Source: Atkinsonella hypoxylon (lineage: Eukaryota; Ascomycota; Sordariomycetes; Hypocreales; Clavicipitaceae). From it: DNA of 64,000 nucleotides. A program made the position numbers and the translations under genes. The stretch lies in NCBI GenBank assembly GCA_000729835.1, contig JFHB01000047.1, forward strand, positions 110,795 to 174,794, read 5' to 3'. Positions 58,600 through 64,000 of this stretch are shown here, piece by piece (the first letter of the stretch is position 1; the number at the start of each line of letters is the position of its first letter). Under the pieces are notes generated by a model that saw only the letters and a list, made by a program, of their open reading frames with translations, made no database searches and was not told the origin of the DNA.

Positions 58600-60871
58600 A
58601 TGGAGGCATCGCCGCTCACCCGCCAACCTCCACCCGAGGTTTTCACCCCGAAGATCATAGAGCTGTACTCGGCTCTGTTCAAGGTTTGCTGCAATCTCTA
58701 TCTGGCAAAGCCGATCGGCCACTAACTCTTTCGTTCAAGGTATGAGAGCATGAACGTATGCCGACAGCGCTTCTCGACTCACCAAGATATGTCAACAGGA
58801 TGAATACGACGGCGAGGAAAAATCTGACGGCTTTTGGAGAGAATTTTTCTTACTACGACCAGACCCCCAGAGCTTCCGAACCTTGTTGAGCGACCTCTCC
58901 CCGTCTGACGTGCTGCTATTCGAGGGGCGGACGAGAGAGATCTTCAGCAGAGCGATAGCGGCGGTGAAGACCAGCCAAGGTCTTGCGCCTCAACATGCAC
59001 TGGATGTAAGACGAAGATAATGGTCCCGTGTCACCTTTTTTTCCTGACGCCGCGCAGACTCTGGGCATCTTCCTCTCCTGCCTGCTATCCAAGAAGTACC
59101 CTCATCCTAGCTCCGACATCATCACCATCCTAGCCGGACTGGACCACATCGATGCCGTCTTTACCGATTTTACCAGCACCCTGGATTCCATAGTCCGGAA
59201 CCGAGAGTCCTGTAGGTGTTGGTACGGGCCAAGCAAGAGATCTGAGTGCTGGGACTAACGCTCAATTCAGTAATCACCCGACACAAAGCGATTAAAGTGC
59301 TACTCGCTGTCACCGCCGGCGCATACCAGACGACTCTTCTTACGTATCTCATTCAAAGAGACCTGTTTCCCGCTGTTATGAAGGTACTTGGACTACTTCT
59401 CCAAAAATGTTCTGCAAACCGCATTCTCATCAGGGCGTTGGACAGTTTGTGCAAGACTCGGAAACACCCGGTCTCGTCTTGGAACCATTTATCCTCCTGG
59501 GACTATTGGCCAACTACAACAAGTTTGAGTTCCAGAATCCGTATCAGATTCGATTCAATGACTTTGTCAACGAAGCCACCATCCAGAAAATCATACATTG
59601 CATCGGCTACACTTGCCAAGCTCTTCGGCTAGACTACGTCAATATTCAGGATGATCTTCCTGAAGGCTGGACGCTCAGCAACACCTTGAATCTGATTGGT
59701 CTCGGTCTGATCATCCGGGGTCCGAAGCCGGAGAAGAAGCCAGTGTACGACGCCGAAACTGCTAACCAGCTGTTTTCTCATCTGTCAGTGCATCGTGGAG
59801 TCGACCCCTCCCCTTCTCGGAAAAGAAGAAGAAAAAAAAAAAAAAAAAGTATAGTGCTGACACTTGGTCAGGCCCGATGAAAACGCTGCCATTTTGCTGG
59901 CAACTTATGACTTTGCTCACGTGAACAAACTATTCTGCTTTAACTTTGTCTCGTTACCAGGAGAGCAAGGCAATGAACGACCTATTGCAAGCTACCTATC
60001 TCTCACATCCTACTTGCTCCAGCATGCACATCTCTCGCAACGGGCCTCTCACTATGCACATCTTAACCTCATGGTAGTCCGCTTACTCATCGAAGACCCT
60101 GTCACTTGCAAGAAAATATGCAGTCAAGAGTTGAAAGCCTCAGTGCGACTATGTCGACACCGCCAACCTTATCTGCCGCTGGTGAAAGGAGAGCGAGTGC
60201 TTGCCGTCAGTTTCCTGGATTGCATGATCGATGGAATCAATCACAACTTGAGACGCCGTTTAGATGTCAGTCTTTACACACTGTGCTTGGGCATCCTGCT
60301 GCGGATCATCTCATACCTATCACGGTCGAAAACACGGCTGGTGTACCATTGGTCCGAGTTTTTCCGATCTCTGCTCTCGATAATACGCTTCCTGACAACC
60401 TACACTTCTGACTTGAAAGACCTGACGCATATCAATACGCTACTGGACCACGTGGTCAATCTTCTCGCGCTCTCCCTGTCTGCGGGGGAAGCATTCTTGC
60501 CGAACCCGGCTGCGTACGACGACTTGTTCTACAAAGTTGTGGAATCGGGCGAAGTCCTCGCCAAGTTCAAAGAGAAGTACGGATTGCAGAATCGAAAAAG
60601 CAACTCGATTGATACTCTTATCAGCGTCAGCACCCACTATGAGCAGATTCTGTCTGAGGGGGGAGGCTCGGCGAAGAAGAAGCCGAGCAGCTTGACGGCT
60701 CATCAGGTCACCGAGGTTATTAAGCAGGGGTATGAGACGCTGAGTATTCAGGCGAAGGAGGGTTTGGATACATGGGATAAGTTCCGGGAGGCTGATGAGA
60801 GGACGCTTTTGAAGCTGGTGGCCAGGGCTGCGGTCGGGGACGTACGGGCTATGGTGGAGAAGCAGACGTAG
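58600..60871 (+). CDS. armadillo-like helical protein, ARMH3/DUF1741 family
   Basis: Homologous family members (human ARMH3/C10orf76, fission yeast UPF0588) are helical-repeat proteins linked to Golgi PI4-kinase; the role in this fungus is inferred. Six exons, 58600-58683, 58799-59005, 59058-59211, 59271-59383, 59446-59783 and 59872-60871, give 631 residues. Family blocks include FWREFFLLRPDPQSFRTLL, LEPFILLGLLANYNKFEFQNP (around the fourth intron), DDLPEGWT, GINHNLRRRLD and VYHWSEFFRSLLSIIRFLTTY. The C-terminus is a basic, helical stretch. The fourth intron could end at CAG 59433 or CAG 59445, both in frame; the latter gives VMKFVQDSE, which I prefer. The fifth intron (donor GTCAGT) contains an A17-type tract. 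Confidence 0.88.
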
Positions 60872-61645
60872 GGTTTTGTGATAGAAAAGCGCTTCAATCT
60901 AACATTGGGTGATTTGGGCTGAAGATGCGTTCACTATGTGATATGATATTCCTCGCTAGGAAACGCCGAGGATGGTTCTAATAATGAATTCTTGCATCGA
61001 TGCTGGACTGGTCGTCAAGCTTTAGGTGACAGGAGTCGTCATCGCGTGGGTCTCCCTCCCTCAGTGACGGGTCACGGGAGCGGTACTGTCAGCGCGCTGC
61101 CACTGGTTTCGTCCTGCATCCTGTGTGCTCGCATTTTCACGTCTTGGATACCAGACCTTTCAAGGCCTTTTAGCCAGATGTTGCAGCAGCAGCTTCTGAC
61201 CCTTTGCTTCAACGTGACGGCTCGTCAAAATCAACCCCTTTCCCCATTCATCTGTGTCAAATCCGTGTTTGTTCTCGAGGGCAACGACTTTTTCACACAG
61301 TTCGAATGCTGGGCATCATGCGGCAGTAGCCGAGTAATTTCGTCAAGTATCAAGGCAAGTAAGTGCAATGACACTTGAATTGGTGCTAATCTCTCATCTG
61401 GTAATCATTTTCAACGTGGTATCTTAAAAAATAAAGCTGTACAATGCAGAAAATCTATGATGGACCAATGGCGTACCTACCCGCCATGCAAGTCGTACGA
61501 GCGACCGACTTGGACCGACTTATGGTGCAGTGATCTTCCTCATGATGCTGAAAACATAAACCGATTTTTTTTCTTTTCCCTACATAAGGTTGCAAGCACT
61601 CCGAAAAACTGAAAGCACTCGAATCCGCCGCAACCAATATTCGGC
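60872..61645. other. convergent 3' intergenic region
   Basis: Flanks the 3' ends of the ARMH3-like gene and the permease gene. No gene is recognised; a 128-codon ORF (60992-61378) has no domain. Confidence 0.5.
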
Positions 61646-63609
61646 TCAGAAGATATGATAAAGGGTACGCCGCCAGGCTGGCCATGAGGCAACCTTGGCG
61701 CGGAAAGCGTTGATGTCATCCCAGTCCAATTCACGTCGACCAGTGTCAACATCCATCTGCTGGGTCCGCAACCAACCTTTTCCCTTCCACAGGTATCCCG
61801 TAACCCAGAAGCAGAGGACAACGGGGAAAGCAAGGTAGGACTTGAAGAAGCCCTCAGCCGTGCCCAGACCAGACTTGCCTGGGGGAGCAGCAATAGCAGT
61901 GTAGAACTAACACGAAAATGTTAACACATTTGTTCACGTTCGATTCAAGGACATTTCTTACCTGGGCAATCAAAACGACAATGCAGAGGATGAGACCGAC
62001 CCAAGAGCCGTACACGCCACCGATCGCTTTGAAAGGGATTTCATCTAGGGTGTGGCCGTGGTATGTCCAAGCCTTCCGGAAGCGAATGTGAGCAAGACAG
62101 ATGGATCCCCAGGTGAAGATGGCCGCAAGTCCAGACAACGCTAAAAGCCACTCAAAGACAGTAGGCCCCTTGTTGTCCAAGCTCACGAAACCGAGCAAGC
62201 CGCAAATAAGAATAGCAATAACGGCCGGGAGAGGACGACCGGATTTATCAATGTAGGTAAAGAGGCAAGGGGCATAGCCTTGCTGGGCTAAAGCAGCCAA
62301 GGTACGTGAGCCGCCATAAACACCAGATACACCGATAGACAGAACAGAGACTAAGATAACCACGTTCATGAAGCTGTCGAATCCCTTTAAGCCTGCGTAC
62401 TTGCCTACTAAGACAAATGGCGAGGCCTTAACATCAGTGAAGCCCGAGTTAGAGAGAAGAGCATGGTCGTTGCTGTCGATAAGTAGACCGACAAAGAAGA
62501 GACCGAGGATGTAGAAAACAGTAATTCGCCAGAAGACCTGTTTAATAGCGCTAGGGAGCGACTTAACAGGGTTCTTAGCTTCAGCGGCAGCAAGACCAAC
62601 TAACTCGGTCCCAGAGAATGAGAAGGCAGCAGTAACAAAGACGGAGCAGAAGCCCTTAAAACCGTTCTTAAACGCGCCGGGGTTGTACCAGTATCGTGCT
62701 CCCCAGTACTCATGATAGCGACCAGAGTCAGGGCCACCTCCGAGAACGAGAATAAAGGCAATAAACATAAAGATGACGGTAGCGGTCAATTTAAAGATGG
62801 ATGATATAAACTCTTCCTCAGCATATCCTAAAGCACCGAAAAGGTTGATGACAATAATGGCAAGTAAGAAGACGGTGATCCAGACACCAACTGAGATATC
62901 CTCGTTCCAGTATTGAATAGTGAGACCGCAAACTGTTAATTCGAGGGGTAAAACAACGGCCCACTGGAAGACATAGTTCCACCCCATGGCGAAACCCCAA
63001 GAAGGGTCGATGAAACGGGATGAGTAGGTGTAGAAACCACCAGAAACCGGATAAAGAACAGCAAGTTCACCAAGAGCGTACACTGGTGAGAGGTGATGTC
63101 AGCCGGTGGGCACGGCGCCATACTGATGGACTCGAACATGCTTTGCAGGAGGAACACGACGTACCGACGTTGAACATCATGATACCGATGATGAGAAAAT
63201 CGAAGAAAACACTGCCGGGGCCCTGTGGAGAGAACTCGTCAGGACATTTTCAATGCTTTGCAGAGCAAGCAGCTGGGAAAAAAAAAAAAGGCCACTCCTC
63301 AAGTTGAGGATTGCAACTTACGCCTTTGGCCAGAGCACCACCAGAGCCAACGAAGAAACCAGCACCGATAGAACCACCGATGGCAATCATATTCAAATGT
63401 CTGGAATTCATTGGGCGCTCGAGCTCGACGTAACCTTGGCCATAATGGGCCTTTTTGAAAGACTCAAGATTCAACCCATTGCGAGTCATGAAGTCGGCAT
63501 GGCGAGGCATGCCCGCGTCTCTCCGGATGACTTGTGAAGTGCCCTCCGCGGCCGTGGTTTGCCCTTTCTCCATGACGCTTGAGTCGGTGGCTTCATCTTT
63601 GGACGACAT
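61646..63609 (-). CDS. amino-acid permease, YAT/APC family
   Basis: Plasma-membrane proton symporter for amino acids, related to yeast Gap1-type permeases and Trichoderma INDA1. Four minus-strand exons, 63609-63322, 63222-63165, 63082-61962 and 61906-61646, give 575 residues. A hydrophilic, Thr/Ser-rich N-terminus (about 70 residues) precedes the first TM with the family motif NMIAIGGSIGAGFFVGSG. Further signatures are ELAVLYPVSGGFYTYSSRFIDPSWGFAMGWNY and SFSGTELVGLAAAEAKNP, then FWRITVFYILGLFFVGLLI. About twelve TM segments can be followed. The C-terminal tail has WDDINAF and a terminal hydrophobic IF. The three introns are short with GTAAG/GTACG donors. Length matches the family. Confidence 0.95.
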
Positions 63610-64000
63610 GGTGTCGACTGTTTGGTGCCTTGACTGGTTTTGCTCCTCTGTCTGTCTGGTATTTCAAGACAACAAGAGAACAAGAGTCTAGCAGCTCAAG
63701 GCCAGGTGAAGCAGTCTCGACAGGAAGAAGCGAATGGATTCAAGAAGAAGAAGATATAGAAGAAGGGGAAAGAGGAAAGGATATTTCCTGAGAAACGGGG
63801 AACCGTCCATTTTTTAAAAGAGGAAGAACCAGATGACTAGAGTTTGAAAGCATGTCAATGGGGGTCCAGCTTGGGGTCCAGCTTGGGGGAGGGTAGAGGA
63901 AACGTTGGTTCGTTGAGACTTTAGGAGGGGTGTGTGTATTGCAGATAATGGAGGCGACTTTGGCAGGGAGCATAGTTAGCATGGCACCAGATTTGGCTCT
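63610..64000. other. upstream region of permease gene
   Basis: Promoter/leader side of the permease, purine-rich on the plus strand (CT-rich on the coding strand) at about 63720-63790, with two direct copies of GGGGTCCAGCTT at about 63861-63885. The window ends before the next gene. Confidence 0.5.

Noticed and set aside
1..64000. CRISPR array, prokaryotic defence system or biosynthetic gene cluster
   Set aside because: The tandem repeats have no unique spacers, the genes are ordinary eukaryotic housekeeping genes with introns, and the lone P450 has no neighbouring synthase or tailoring enzyme.

Overview
The window looks like nuclear DNA of a filamentous ascomycete, most likely a Sordariomycete and probably Hypocreales. 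The genes are interrupted by short introns (about 48 to 200 bp, GT..AG, often with a CTNAC-like branch site). They encode fungal housekeeping proteins, and the spacers are rich in homopolymer tracts, CT blocks, microsatellites and minisatellites. No rRNA, convincing tRNA, CRISPR or prokaryotic operon structure was seen. I rebuilt the gene models by hand from splice signals and reading phase; all of them close in frame.

Left part (1-14 kb): a large conserved fungal protein of unknown function (+), the Rab GTPase Ypt1 (-), a probable mitochondrial protein (+), the mRNA-decay factor Lsm1 (-) and a Nudix diphosphoinositol-polyphosphate hydrolase (-). A 5.4-kb spacer follows.

Middle part (19-39.3 kb) is gene dense: arginyl-tRNA-protein transferase Ate1 (+), exosome subunit Rrp42 (+), a mitochondrial single-span membrane protein (-), cytochrome c (+), an intronless Rix7/NVL-type double AAA ATPase (-), ESCRT-III Vps20 (+), a fructosamine-kinase-family protein (-), mitochondrial succinyl-CoA ligase beta (-), a CYP52-clan-like cytochrome P450 (+), an O6-methylguanine-DNA methyltransferase (-) and the Fe-S assembly factor Isa1 (-). 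A 219-bp near-perfect foldback element lies between cytochrome c and the AAA ATPase.

Right part: a spacer of about 14.4 kb (39.3-53.7 kb) without a recognisable gene, then a Ras guanine-nucleotide exchange factor of the Cdc25 type with an SH3 domain (+), an ARMH3/DUF1741-type armadillo protein (+) and a YAT-family amino-acid permease (-).

The genes do not form a biosynthetic cluster or a defence system. Shared themes are mitochondrial function (cytochrome c, succinyl-CoA ligase, Isa1, two unnamed mitochondrial proteins), membrane traffic (Ypt1, Vps20, perhaps ARMH3) and RNA turnover (Lsm1, Rrp42). The more unusual material is non-coding: ten exact intergenic copies of the 9-mer TACTCCGTA, four unrelated minisatellites that all have a 9-bp unit, the foldback element, and the long gene desert upstream of the Ras exchange factor.
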